A stretch of DNA of 64,000 nucleotides, from assembly GCA_973895155.1 (NCBI GenBank), contig OZ316892.1:8742001-8806000 (forward strand), given 5' to 3'. Source of the stretch: Marsupella aquatica. Taxonomy: Eukaryota > Marchantiophyta. The translations under genes were made by a program, and so were the position numbers. Shown piece after piece: positions 53,401-64,000 of this stretch. A model generated the notes under the pieces. It saw only the letters and a list, made by a program, of their open reading frames with translations. It was not told the origin of the DNA and did no database searches. Within the stretch, counting starts at the first letter, position 1; each line of letters begins with the position of its first letter.

Positions 53401-56400
53401 ACAACTTGACTAATTTCATTTGTGTCTAAGACTACTGCAAATCATACTTCAGTAGTCCACCAATGATCATCGAAAGCGGAAATAAGAAAAATGAAGACGG
53501 CGAGCTGGGAAGATGGGTAGTCACCAGATATGGCTGGAGTAAGAACACCATCTCCAAAAACCATGCAGGCACCTATGATGACCACGAAAAGTAAGAATCT
53601 TCGAGCGTTACGGCTACTCTCGAAGAATTCTATTGTCCGGTTTCTGCTGTCGGGATTTTTTTGTCTGCTAAAGTTTGATAATTGCATATCTGACTGCATG
53701 TGAGACGCATTCAGTCCAGCATTGGGACCTATCTTCGCATTCTGACACAGCAAAGAATATACGGAAAACGTACCACCTGCACATGTGCGGCAATAAAAGT
53801 TACTCTTCTGAACGAGAGCAGGTATTCATGGAAGTCGTCAATGAGCAGTCAAATTCTACTACTGTTAGGTAGTAGAATTTCTTGTTGCTTACTAGGCATA
53901 TTCGACGAGAGAGTAAGAAATTTAACTACAGTAATTGCCAAGTCGAGCGGGGTATGACGACGGAGTTTGCAAGGCCATCAATACTTGTAATGTAGATACA
54001 AATCCAGCGGAACTTTCTGAAGCGTGTTTTCGGTAGATATGTAAGGCTCCATCGGTGACTCTCAAGTGTTGAAGGAAATCAGACTCGAACAAACAGCACA
54101 TGGAAATTAGAGACTACAAGCTGTTTCGCCCAACCTGTGTCAGCGCGTGTAATTCATCGGCAGAGTAGTTCCGGCACCAAATAGTCCAGGTCGGAGAGAC
54201 CCAGGTTGCATAAGCACAACACTTGTTAACGCAAAGGTTCTTTTTTGGGACGGTTCATTGAAACTTTTGAAGGCCAGCAGCAAATGGATACATTTTTCAA
54301 AAGTGACCACCACAAGGAGCAGGACCATCGTGAACGAATTGAGCAAGAGCGATGAGTAGACGACGCAGGACGATGGCATACCTTCACCATGATCATCAGC
54401 TGACATCACAATAAACACATATTTGGTTAACGCCACCAGTGTCATTGTCCAGAAGATGATACTAAATATGCCCAAATAGTCCGTTTCACTTGGAGAATCA
54501 ACCAATTGAATGGTTGGATACACGTATAACGGAGAAGTTCCAAGATCACCGAAGACAACTCCCAAACTTTGATAAGCCAACACTAAGGTACCCCACGTCC
54601 CGTGCTCCTGCATGCCAAGATAACGTCGTCTGAGTTTATCCGAGCAGCATTCAAGAATGTTTCATTCTTGCCTAGTCAAGATCTCTTTGGACCTTCCGGA
54701 CGGCTTATCTATCAATCTAAGCAAAGTAGCCGATAGACAGAAGACGTGGGTTTTGGTGTACGATTCCACGTAAACCAAGGGGTGCTAATACCGATTCCAG
54801 GACAACTTGCTCTTCTGCAGTATTGAAATTGAATTCGAAGCATCTTGATTGCAGAAACTTTCTAGTTTCATAAACCAAACTGTCTCCTTGCCTCTTATAC
54901 ACTTCCTCGGCTCCAAACACCGAAAGGTCGATGCGTATGACAGCAGCTAAACATGTTAATATACCTTCGTCCAGCGAGGTCGCCATTACTGTGTGCCTCA
55001 CGACATCAATATTATGAAGAGAACTAAAAGATGGGTCATGGGGTTCATGCTGACGGTCCAGAATAGACGAGACGATTGGTAACACCCACGAAAAGAATTG
55101 CGTTCAGTTCCATCTCAAGGCGCTCAATTCATCCTGACTCTACTTCCATCATTTAAAGTCATTAACGAGTCAAACTTCGGGGGCTAAAGTACTCTCGACT
55201 CGGATGAACCTCCCTGCTGGTCAATGAAAGGTCCACCTGCCTGCCTTTCTCGATTCGTGGACTAGACTTTTCATTCTCTATCCGTCCTACCGGTTAATAG
55301 ACAAGAGGAAGCAGGACGGAGGTGCTAGAAACTCGTGGGATAGTTACGAAGGCCAAGAACTACTGACATCGGCTTATTCTTCTTCCATAGCTGTACATTC
55401 AATGACAGATCTTGGGCAGTATGCAATTGGATCCTGTGAAGTTAAAAAATTCTAATCTTTGGAGGATACCTCGACTTCGATTTCGAGCTTTGTGGCACTT
55501 AGCGAGGCTTCTGTCAGTCATTTAAGTCTAGCCACCGATGAATCGCCCATAGGCAACGAACAAGTCGTAATCGCGCAAAGACGGAAGTCCGGTTTCGTTT
55601 TCCACGCCACGACCCCGATGACGCTTTTAAACTTTAATGTCACAAAATTGCGCTCAGAATTTGTCTCAATACAGGAGGCTCCAGGTAAAAACGAGGAATG
55701 TAAAGCGGAACCAACGGAACTATGCGTGCAATAGACCCAAGTGATCATGAACTAAAAGGCAAGGTACCTTTAAAGGCTTCGGATCCTTCTCGGGATCCTT
55801 TCATTTGGAACAAAAAAGATTCTCCAGAAAGTGGAGGAATAGTAGGTAACGAAGAGACGAAGTGAACTAATTCATACCACAGAAGAGTAATCTATGCAAG
55901 GCCGTAAAGTTCTGTATGTTCCGGAACTACTGTAAGAGGCTAACAGGTCGCTGCCTTGAACATTTAAGCGAGCCGAAAACAGGAGAAGGTACGAGTTCCA
56001 GTTATTCAGTTTGCCAAGTAGGCAGGTCGAGTGACTCGTCCAGCCAGTCGTTGTATCGTTTGCATATCAAGGAAGGTTTACGACGTAAAGGACTTGAGTG
56101 GGTACCACAATTAATTACTTGAAATCAACTATGCCCCTACCTGTTATTGTAAGCCGAGAGCTTGAAATCGAATTACAAATGTGTTCGGGATTTGAAATAA
56201 ATTACTAACCTCCGGTTGTCGTCTGAAGCCCTTCAAATTGGTATTGAACAACTGATTTGACCATTCTCGCCTCAACCGTCGGTGGGGAATCTCATCTGCG
56301 CCATTGACCTCGTCTGGCGCAGCGTCCGAAATCGATCCTCTAGCAGAACAGGCATTGGGATCGCCTCTTGCGGATAATTCAATTCCATGCTGTCCATTCA

Positions 56401-56452
56401 CTCGAGGTTCCTCGTCCAATCCCGATTCAACGTCACTACTTCTGGTTGTCAT
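50489..56452 (-). CDS. KUP/HAK/KT potassium transporter (eight exons)
   Basis: Multi-pass K+/H+ symporter family protein of the plasma membrane or endomembranes. Exons, minus strand: 56452-56210, 54607-54382, 53776-53525, 53307-53257, 53061-52801, 52455-52403, 52043-51674 and 51384-50489. Phases agree, giving 783 aa, the normal family size. Motifs: GVVFGDLGTSPLYVY in the first membrane helix (about 95-110), SADDHGEGGTF, MVFGDGVLTPAIS, FGTRIVSFTFSPI, GLYNI, ITGAEAMFADLGHFS, SVVRQAMALGCFPRV, GGWVPFAIS, and a cytosolic tail ending MVYEVL. The N-terminus (81 residues) is hydrophilic and poorly conserved, so the start ATG is chosen as the first one in the open frame. Intron 1 is 1.6 kb; the others are about 195-360 bases, with intron 2 at 605. 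The exon 4/5 junction was picked to match family spacing (QTQFPVVSQ/S-VVISV). The donor of exon 6 is tandemly duplicated. Confidence 0.93.
52355..52434 (-). repeat. 40-bp tandem duplication of the KUP exon 6 splice donor
   Basis: The sequence ggtcatttcagtaaa...ctctattcag/gtacgcag occurs twice, 40 bases apart, on the minus strand: the exon 6 end (donor after 52403) and a second copy in intron 6 (donor after 52363). Use of the second donor adds 40 nt, shifts the phase and reads VRSSGSFQ-stop almost at once. Confidence 0.9.
54717..55085 (-). other. Open frame inside KUP intron 1, unidentified
   Basis: About 122 codons (first ATG later, at MATSLDEGILTCLAAVI) lie in the 1.6-kb intron on the same strand. 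The text FGAEEVYKRQGDSLVYETRK looks protein-like, but I cannot place it. It could be a remnant of an inserted gene, an unrecognised alternative exon or chance. Confidence 0.25.
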
Positions 56453-59400
56453 CGTGACTGATACGTGAGGCTCCTCGGTTTCTGCGTGAAGGGACGTAGC
56501 TAAGTTAATACAAGCAATGTAGCGCAAGGCCACCAATAAGATCTCGAAAGAATTGGAACTAGCATCTCTAAGTCAGCACCTCGTGAGAGCAGGAAAAGAA
56601 TTCCGGGACCCTCAAAGCCAGCTCGCGATATGCGAGTGAGTCAAGTCACAAGCGAGACAAAAAGATTGTTGACTAATTTTAATCCAGAGCAGCGGAACTG
56701 GCTAACTAAATTACTCCTCAACGACACGATTAAACAAACGTACAGCAATGATGAAATTATTACGAAACTAGACGAGCCCAAGAACAAACAAATGACAGAT
56801 TTGAGATCGCAAAGCAGCGAAGACCAGCACCTAATTCCGCTCCCAACTATCGTCCACCAGTACCACTGCCGATTCTTATTAACATTTCGTAGCAGAGTGG
56901 TACAGATACACACGATTCAAAGTATCGACGAATGCTATGCAGTCGGATGAATGCGAAAAGCGCACGCAGCACGCGGTAGGCCTCTACGAAGCGATTCAAA
57001 CGGAAACAAAGAAAATACTGCGATAATCGCTGCATTGCACATCGAGGACCACAACTCGATACGAACACAACCGTGGCAGCCTACCTAATCTGCTCCAGTT
57101 CTATAGGGAGACGGCATATCTAGTTCATTGTATATGTATGAATAAATAATCTAAAAAAATGTAGGTTCGCAGAGACGTGTAAACCAGCCCTTCTGTGGGG
57201 ACCATACCTGATACGACGGGGACTGATGCTCCCGGAGACGACTAGGTGCTCATTTTATACTCCGCAGACCACATCGGTCCACTATGGGAAGTCTTCTTCA
57301 ACCCTCCTTTGTTCAGAAACGGTCAACCTTTCGCAAAGGCTACCGCATCTCTTCCAGCTGAGACGATTTTTGACATGCTCTCACAAACCACACTCTTTAC
57401 AGAACACTTCACAGAATCAAAGGGAAGTCGAAGTCCGTGAATTCGAACGCCAGAGCTCACCTCAGTAAGAAACTGTTCACTCGAGATATCCGCACTGACC
57501 GAACGAACGGACAAAGCTCACTAACTGCATACAGCCCCTCGCTGAAACCCACAGCCGCTGAGTTTCTCACACAAGCCTACCATCTTACTGGTGGTTCAAA
57601 GAAGCACACCAACGCCTCTCCTCCAATCTCCGCAGAAACGTAAGGCAATTAAACAAAGCAAAAAGACAAAAAGTCTTCATGTCTCAGTCATACATAGAAA
57701 AATTAAAACAAGCACTGAAGAATTAACAACAAAGGGCAGTCGTTGTTTCACAGTTTGACGACGAAACGCAAGACGGCCATGAGACCATCGGTCTCCCAAC
57801 CAAAGTCAGCAGCCAGCAACCCATTATTAAACAATCCCCGTCGAGTCCTTCGCCATAATTACTCGCGAGCTCTGGACTCCGAAATTCCTCTGAGCTCGAC
57901 GTATCACTGCGCTTTGAGCCGAGAAAACGTAAGGAGCTCACTTTCCGACATCGCCATTTATATAGCAGCAGCAGTTGAGAGTGTAGCGAGATACGGTACT
58001 GGCCTACTGGGTTTTGACAGGTGTAGGAGTCTCGTAAAGTGAGGGGGCGACTGGCGGAGAAAGGAGGGAGCCATGGGACCCACCTCACTCGCTACCGGGG
58101 CACGCAGCACATCGATGGCCAGTATCCATCTACGGAGGTGAGACGTTCTACAATGACCGTTGATTTACTGAAAGGCCTGACGGCTCCTGATAAGTCGAGT
58201 CAGACGGATGCGCGATCGGTCTGCCGTGCTTGACGGACGCGGCTTCATAATAATGGGAATAGAGTAGATATGTGGAATATATGTGAAATAATATAATACG
58301 GGGCTATAAATGTATATGTACTTCACGCTACATTATTCTGTTTTTCTTGTCTTTTCTTTAGAGGACGTATACAATTTGCTTTTACGTAAAACCTGAGATT
58401 GAAAATGACGTACTATTAGAGGTAGGTTGGACAATCCGTATGATACCGACATTCAAAAGTGCTTTTTTTTGGTAAAGGGAGAATTGCCTTTGAACAAGTT
58501 GCACAACTAGTTTTTACTTTTTTAATAACTCTTATAACTATCACGAATATTGTGGCCCAGAACACGTTTGAGCTGGGTTAGTCAGAGGACCGATCACAGG
58601 AGCAGAATCTTGAGTGTCACAGTCAGGGCAGGGATTATTTTGCTTTTGTTTATAATGGGCTTTGATTATTCCATCTACTCTTGAACCCTGATTACCCGTT
58701 CCTAGAATGTAAAGGGAGAGACTAGTAAAACATTTGGATGCTATTTCTTTTTCATTTTTGGCCCAAAAATGATTCCAAATATTTTTTCTGCACATATTAT
58801 TCTACAAAATACAGTTTACAATACTAAGAAAGTGCATTTGCAACAGTTCAGCTACCAAACCTCTTTGGTCACATGCTCTTTGGTCACGGGCCTGATAAAG
58901 TTTGTCCCAATTAATAATTTTTGGGTTGCACTTGCTTTCAGTTTTGCCGCCTTAGAGTCATGTGACTTCACTGTAGACATGTTTGCAGCAAAATTTAAAC
59001 TGCATTCCCTGAGAAAGGTATTCCAGATAGCAAGTAACACTAGAGCCAAGGAGTAGCTCCTGTTAATGCATTTTAAAATAATTTGTATACACATCCACAT
59101 GTATATCTGGTGTGCTTTGATCTGGTTGTGTCCATCCTGTGTGATTTGATCCGCTATGTTGACAACTTTAGATGTTATTTGAGCATTGTTTTCTATATAA
59201 TTCTATTAATCAATACAAATGATATCACAAAAGCCTAATCATATATTAGACTTGACAAAACCAAATGAAAAGTTTGCCTTCGTTTGTTAAATGTTTTTGT
59301 TTAGTTCAGAATCATCCAAACTCTATGCCTGACCACCTATGTTTGGTGTCAAATAGAATCTTGTTTTCTTGAGTTGTTACAAACTGCTTGGAAAGTCTTT

Positions 59401-60500
59401 CCAATGAACCTAATATAGTCACATTTCCTTGAGAATTGAGAGACCTTCAAATTTCAAATATGTCTGCTTGTATTTATTGTAAAAAGGCTTGGATGAGTTT
59501 TTGGCAAACGTGGAGGCCTTCCGCTAAACTATTGAATATTTCCAATTTAATCCAAACTACCCTAGAACTTACCAACGGTAGTGATTTTGTACCCACCTGC
59601 AATAATATGTCTAACATGTTTACTCAACATTCCTACGCCCTATAACAAGAGTATTTTAAAAATAAAATTTCAAACCTAGATTCTCTGCATGATCATAGTC
59701 AGTGTGTTTATTTTTGCTAGATTCCATCTCCACAAAAATCCTTTGCCACTTTTGGCAAAAATTTGTTACTATTTTGATGGCTCATTAGCCAGTGTTTCAC
59801 CTAACCCCAGGCCCCATTAGCCAAAATCTAACGGTCAGCCTTAAATCTAGGGAGATCTGACGGTGAGGAAAATAATTGAATCGGGAATCTTCTGAGCATC
59901 TTCTCCCTCACACACTTTACATTCGCCACTCTGGCTAAAAAGTGAAATCCTTAAAAAAAATACGCTGGTCATGGTTGGTTCTTGCCTTGCTATTCAATGT
60001 AATTGCTTGAACCTGAGTGGCAACGCTATATTGCAGAGCTCATTGCCTCGTTTGCCATTTGTCGGACTGGAGATGGAGTGTGAGGGCTGGACCACCCTTA
60101 CCCAAGATTGCCTACTAGTACAAAGGAACAAAATGGAAATTTGGGGACCATATTTACGGACCCCCATGAGAGGTCTCTTGCAAATTCCCTGCCACGAGGT
60201 TGCACCACATCACCACAACCAGCCACAAACAGGAATTCTACTTTTAACAATAACAAACATGCACAATCCTGTTTGTGGCAAAAGCAACATAATTTTTGGG
60301 GCGCCATGCCATAAATATTGAACGTAAAAAAACCAAAATACAAAGGGAAATATGTCATTTAGTAAAATAAAGTTAACATTTTTATGTTTGTCAAAGATAT
60401 ATCAGTGTTTTATATCAAAATGCTTGTATTTTTTAATTGTTTGCAAGCTTGAAAAAACCAACCAATAGAAATGTACATAGTTAAAACCCCTTTGGCTTCA
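56453..60500. other. 5' side of KUP and beyond: no gene named
   Basis: 56453-57200 is presumed KUP promoter and leader. Around 57240-58000 several plus-strand frames look coding but are stop-broken; one includes YWWFKEAHQRLSSNLRR and a Lys/Gln-rich continuation (KAKRQKVFMSQSYIEKLKQA), then SQFDDETQDGHETIGL after a stop. I cannot identify it. 59740-59965 is an inverted relative of 7290-7470. 59340-59420 resembles 29880-29960. The rest is AT-rich DNA without recognisable exons. Confidence 0.45.
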
Positions 60501-60519
60501 CATTGTAAAACTAAATAAT

Positions 60520-61010
60520 CAATCTCCTTAGTACTTGATAAAATTGTCAATGTTTGATTCATTGGAAAGATCAAGATTTAGAAACTAGTGACCTCTTTAA
60601 TATTGTCTTGATAAATTCTCTCAATGTCACACTCATTGGAAAGCTAAAGTAAAATTAAAAACTCATCATCTCCTTAGTACTTGACAAAATCTATCAAATA
60701 ATGTTAGGTTCATTGGAAAGCTAGAGAAATTCAGATACTCATGATCTCTCTAAGTCTTGACGAATAATCTCAATGTCACACATTAGAAAGAGAGAGAGAT
60801 TGAAAACCTCATGATCTCTTTAGTATCGTGACAAAATCTGACGTAAAATTTGTTAATGTCGGACTCAATGTTGGAAAGCTAAAAGAATTCATGGACTCAT
60901 GGTCAATATTTCTTATACTCACACTCATTGGAAAGGCAAAGAAATTCAAAAACTCATTTGGAACTTGACAAAATTTGTCAATCTGAGGCTCATTGGAAAC
61001 CCTTTCTCGA
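60520..61010. repeat. Degenerate 65-75-bp tandem array
   Basis: About seven diverged units share ctcattggaaagct, a variable a-rich stretch, ctcatgatctctttagtact and tgacaaaatttgtcaatg. It looks old and is not coding. Confidence 0.85.
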
Positions 61011-64000
61011 TTAAGAGATATCACAATCTCATCACCGTCACAAACTTAGCTGTTAAAAATTGATTTCTTTGATTACGTCGCCATCCCTTGTCCACAATGC
61101 TTGCTTCCCAGCTTGAATTGTTCGCATTCCTCTAGTCTTCAACTGAAGCTCACTCTGAACACAGGTTGACACTAAATGCAACCTCTATGTCAAAGAAACA
61201 ATCGTTGGTCTCTCTCTCACACCATAGCTTTCTTAAATAAAACAACTACAAATCGTTCATGTGAAGTGATGACTCGTTTGTTTTGTGTGTTCTTCCCATC
61301 GAATCGACAAGCGCTCTTTTGCCAATAGCTAAGTGTTATCCTCCAGTTTGTCTTGTGGCAGTAATGCTCAATGTAACTCACAAATGATCAATCATGAATG
61401 ATAAAAACACGATTTCTCCAATGTGTAAGCAAAATCCGTCAGAAAACTTAATTCCTCCATATTCAACCTTTCGTTGATAAATCTCCTCTATCTTTTGAGC
61501 ATTTTCTTTTGTACGAGCACACACCAAGACCATCGGGAGACTCAAAACCGTAGATTACCGCCTTGTTAAAAATTGATTTCACTTCATCAAACACACATTC
61601 CTTGGATGAACATGGGGGTCCACAGATTAATTGTCAGATTCCTTATTGATTTGAGACCCTGGTTGCCACAGTCATCAATCACTTCTCTGTAAGTCTCTGA
61701 AAATCTGACGATATGGATTACTGTATGCATGATCAGGTTAGTGCATGCCCTGGGCAATAACTTAATATTTTCATTTTTCAAATGATAGCGAAACTAGATA
61801 AAGAATACATCTCATTTGAAGCAATATAAGTATACAATGATTGATATATTTCATAATGCTTTAGAATATGCTTAACATGTGCATTGTAAAAAATCTCCAA
61901 AGTTTCATAACCATACATACAAGTTTTGTCTTGGTTATTGAAATTTCAATAACTACTGCATATATCTTTTGTGCTAGAGACAACTCATTACACCCTAACA
62001 TTCCTCCCAACTTCATGAGTGGCCCACTAGAAAAACAATACTCTTGCTTCAAGTGGAGCGGGGTTTCAAGACAGACCCAGGTCTTTTCCTCGCTGTATGC
62101 TTGGGTCATTTACATATTGTAATGGGTGCAGTGACATTGATGAGTACATTATTTATGAAGCTGAAGTGGAGTTGTAAAGATTCATTTTCTCATTCATAAA
62201 TATTTAAAAGCTAAAGGGGAATAAATTTTTGATGCTACTATACAACCCACATTTCATATTTTGTCTTGCTCTAACTTTTTGCTGTGTATTTTTATTGCAA
62301 TGTGGCTTAACAAGGTGCATCATTAATTGCTCTGGGATGAGCTAACCTTGCTATAAGGGGAGTTCTTACAGGTTTTTCTAGCCAGCTGTTTTTTAATTCG
62401 ATGACATCATGCTCACAAAGGGTATGACATCATGGAAGGGTATGACATCATGGAATATTATCATACAAATCAGACTCTACTACATATGCACTTTACATCT
62501 TGCTTGGGATTTCTAAACAAACTAGCCCCAACTAGAGTACAATAAAAGTGTCAACAAAGTATATTCTCTATTCACATTTAATGAAATGATGAAAGTTGCA
62601 AGGGGCTTGGGAAAGCTTTCTAGCTATGGACACACCCTAGAGACTCTTTTTACACCAGTTCAACTACACTCCTCCACTCATTTCTCCACGGAATCCAGTT
62701 TTCTCAATTGCATTAGCTTGCTCTTGTTGAGGCGCATCAAATAGATATCAAACACGCCACAAACGGAATCGTATCGACTTACTTATAGTCACATTAGGTT
62801 TCGATGTTTTTCTGTATTTTTTCTGCAACTTTCACCTTCCTTTCGACTGTCATATCTTGGTTCATCTTTCACGGATTCCGCATTTCTCAAGTGTTTTGGA
62901 TTGCTCTTCTCTATGAGCTTCAAATTGATCCCACGAGCAGTCCAATTGGACTCATATTGCCCTGATTGGACCTTGATTTGATTTCTCATTTTTTCTTCAA
63001 TTTCACACGTACTCTCTCTCAATTAGGTTTCCTCCCCAATTTGAGGTGACGGTTTCCCTTGAACCACACCTGCCATTATAAAAGCCTCATTCCATGTCTC
63101 ACTACTCACCATAAAAGGTGTAACACTCACACCTTTTGTGGAGTACTTGCCAAAAAAAAAGTTTTGCAGTCAGCACCTTTTGTGGAGCTCAAAACCCATT
63201 TCTGAACTTGTGGTCTTTACAATGAGAGCTACGGGTAATGTCATGCCGAGGGACAGTGTCTCTTATGCACATCGACATGTCCCTTGCCTGCCCGCTAGGT
63301 ATGTAGTTAGGGCTAGTGTACTACCTGAGTTAGCGACATGTTCTTGTAGCAAGTCTGGGCCGTTGTTGAAGCAAATGTGCTTGTTAGTGTGACGCCAGGA
63401 CTTTGCTTGCTTAGGGCATGTCTTTCTTTGTGGGTTTTCAGTTCTTCTTGAATCACTGTTGACAGAGCTCAGACAGTGCTCGTCGGTTCCGTACACGGGA
63501 TTCACACAGTGATTCGTTAGATACTCCCGGCTGATCTTGGCATCCCGCCGGTTTTTGATTCGATTTCAGTACGATTGTTTCTCTTACGCCTTTTATTCAA
63601 GAAGAACTCTGTCGCCGGGTTAGCGGTGAAGGGAAGAAGATCGGAGACGCTGTGCTTCTCAATTGCTCGAGACAGTTGACGCTTTTCCGCTGATGCCGGT
63701 GCAATTTCTATGGAAAAACATTGAGAGATGGGGTGGAAGTTATGGCTTTTGTGTATACACTTAAGTATATACACTTAAGTCAAACAGGCCCCCCCCCTCA
63801 CTCTTTTCCTTCGCGCTTTGCTTTCAGGGTTTTCCATTTCCTGGCCACAGTTGCCATCCTGCATCGGCTGCCGTGCGACAACCTCCGCATTGCCTCGGCC
63901 ACCGTGCGACTGCTTCTCGACTACATAGGGCCTCGCGCCCGTTTTCTTTTCGCCCTTTGCTGCCATTTTTTGCCTTCGTCGCCTCGCCACTCCTTTCGCA
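61011..64000. other. Right end of window: no gene recognised
   Basis: Short frames only. A minus-strand, Arg/Lys-rich frame at 63775-63990 starts at ATG (ARRRRQKMAAKGEKK) and has no known motif; the GC-rich 63790-64000 may be the 5' part of a gene lying beyond the window. A perfect small tandem duplication (atacacttaagtat) sits at about 63750-63780. Confidence 0.4.

Overview
The window is nuclear DNA from a land plant. It has spliced eukaryotic genes with GT-AG introns, plant-type proteins (a TOM9-type mitochondrial import subunit, a legume-lectin receptor kinase, a KUP/HAK/KT potassium transporter) and Ty1-copia and Mutator-like elements. Moderately long introns, low gene density and many short minisatellites would suit a moss or another seed-free plant. 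I cannot prove the lineage from sequence alone. No bacterial operon, CRISPR array or convincing tRNA/rRNA gene was seen.

Layout. 1-3.3 kb: no gene. 3.35-3.62 kb: TOM9 (minus), with GA-rich tracts and a 60-bp tandem array behind its start. 4.7-9.7 kb: gene-poor, with local tandem duplications. 9.7-10.5 kb: an unidentified open stretch, then a broken fragment of the tRNA 2-thiouridylase gene (MnmA/TRMU type). 10.84-13.83 kb: five-exon ARM-like gene (minus) resembling the Cdc14/SIN-component family. 13.9-14.6 kb: degraded copy of the 3' end and downstream flank of the lectin kinase found at 20.6 kb. 15.05-16.27 kb: complete four-exon TRAPPC2 (plus). 16.29-17.12 kb: broken copy of the HIRA upstream region and 5' coding end. 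17.5-18.3 kb: tandem arrays. 20.6-22.7 kb: intact intronless lectin receptor kinase (minus). 22.7-42.0 kb: repeat-rich, including a 1.0-kb element with 92-bp terminal inverted repeats and a 10-bp target duplication, motif-bounded minisatellite blocks, a 6.6-kb copia element with identical 133-bp LTRs and target duplication TTAAG, and a solo LTR with target duplication TGGGA. 42.0-43.5 kb: five-exon RNA polymerase I subunit RPA12 (plus). 43.98-46.77 kb: HIRA as one 928-codon exon (plus). 46.8-50.5 kb: 3' flank and tandem repeats. 50.5-56.5 kb: eight-exon KUP/HAK/KT transporter (minus). 56.5-64 kb: no gene I can name.

The genes are mostly unrelated housekeeping functions: mitochondrial import, vesicle tethering, Pol I transcription, replication-independent H3.3 deposition and K+ transport, plus one surface receptor. 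I see no gene cluster acting as a single system. The most unusual features are structural. TRAPPC2 lies between two fragments copied from loci elsewhere in the window, and its 3' flank is a copy of the RPA12-HIRA intergenic region. A KUP splice donor is tandemly duplicated so that use of the second copy meets an early stop. A young copia element carries gag and pol in one frame broken by two stop codons. Exon boundaries were placed by hand from homology and splice consensus, and names rest on remembered family motifs rather than database searches.
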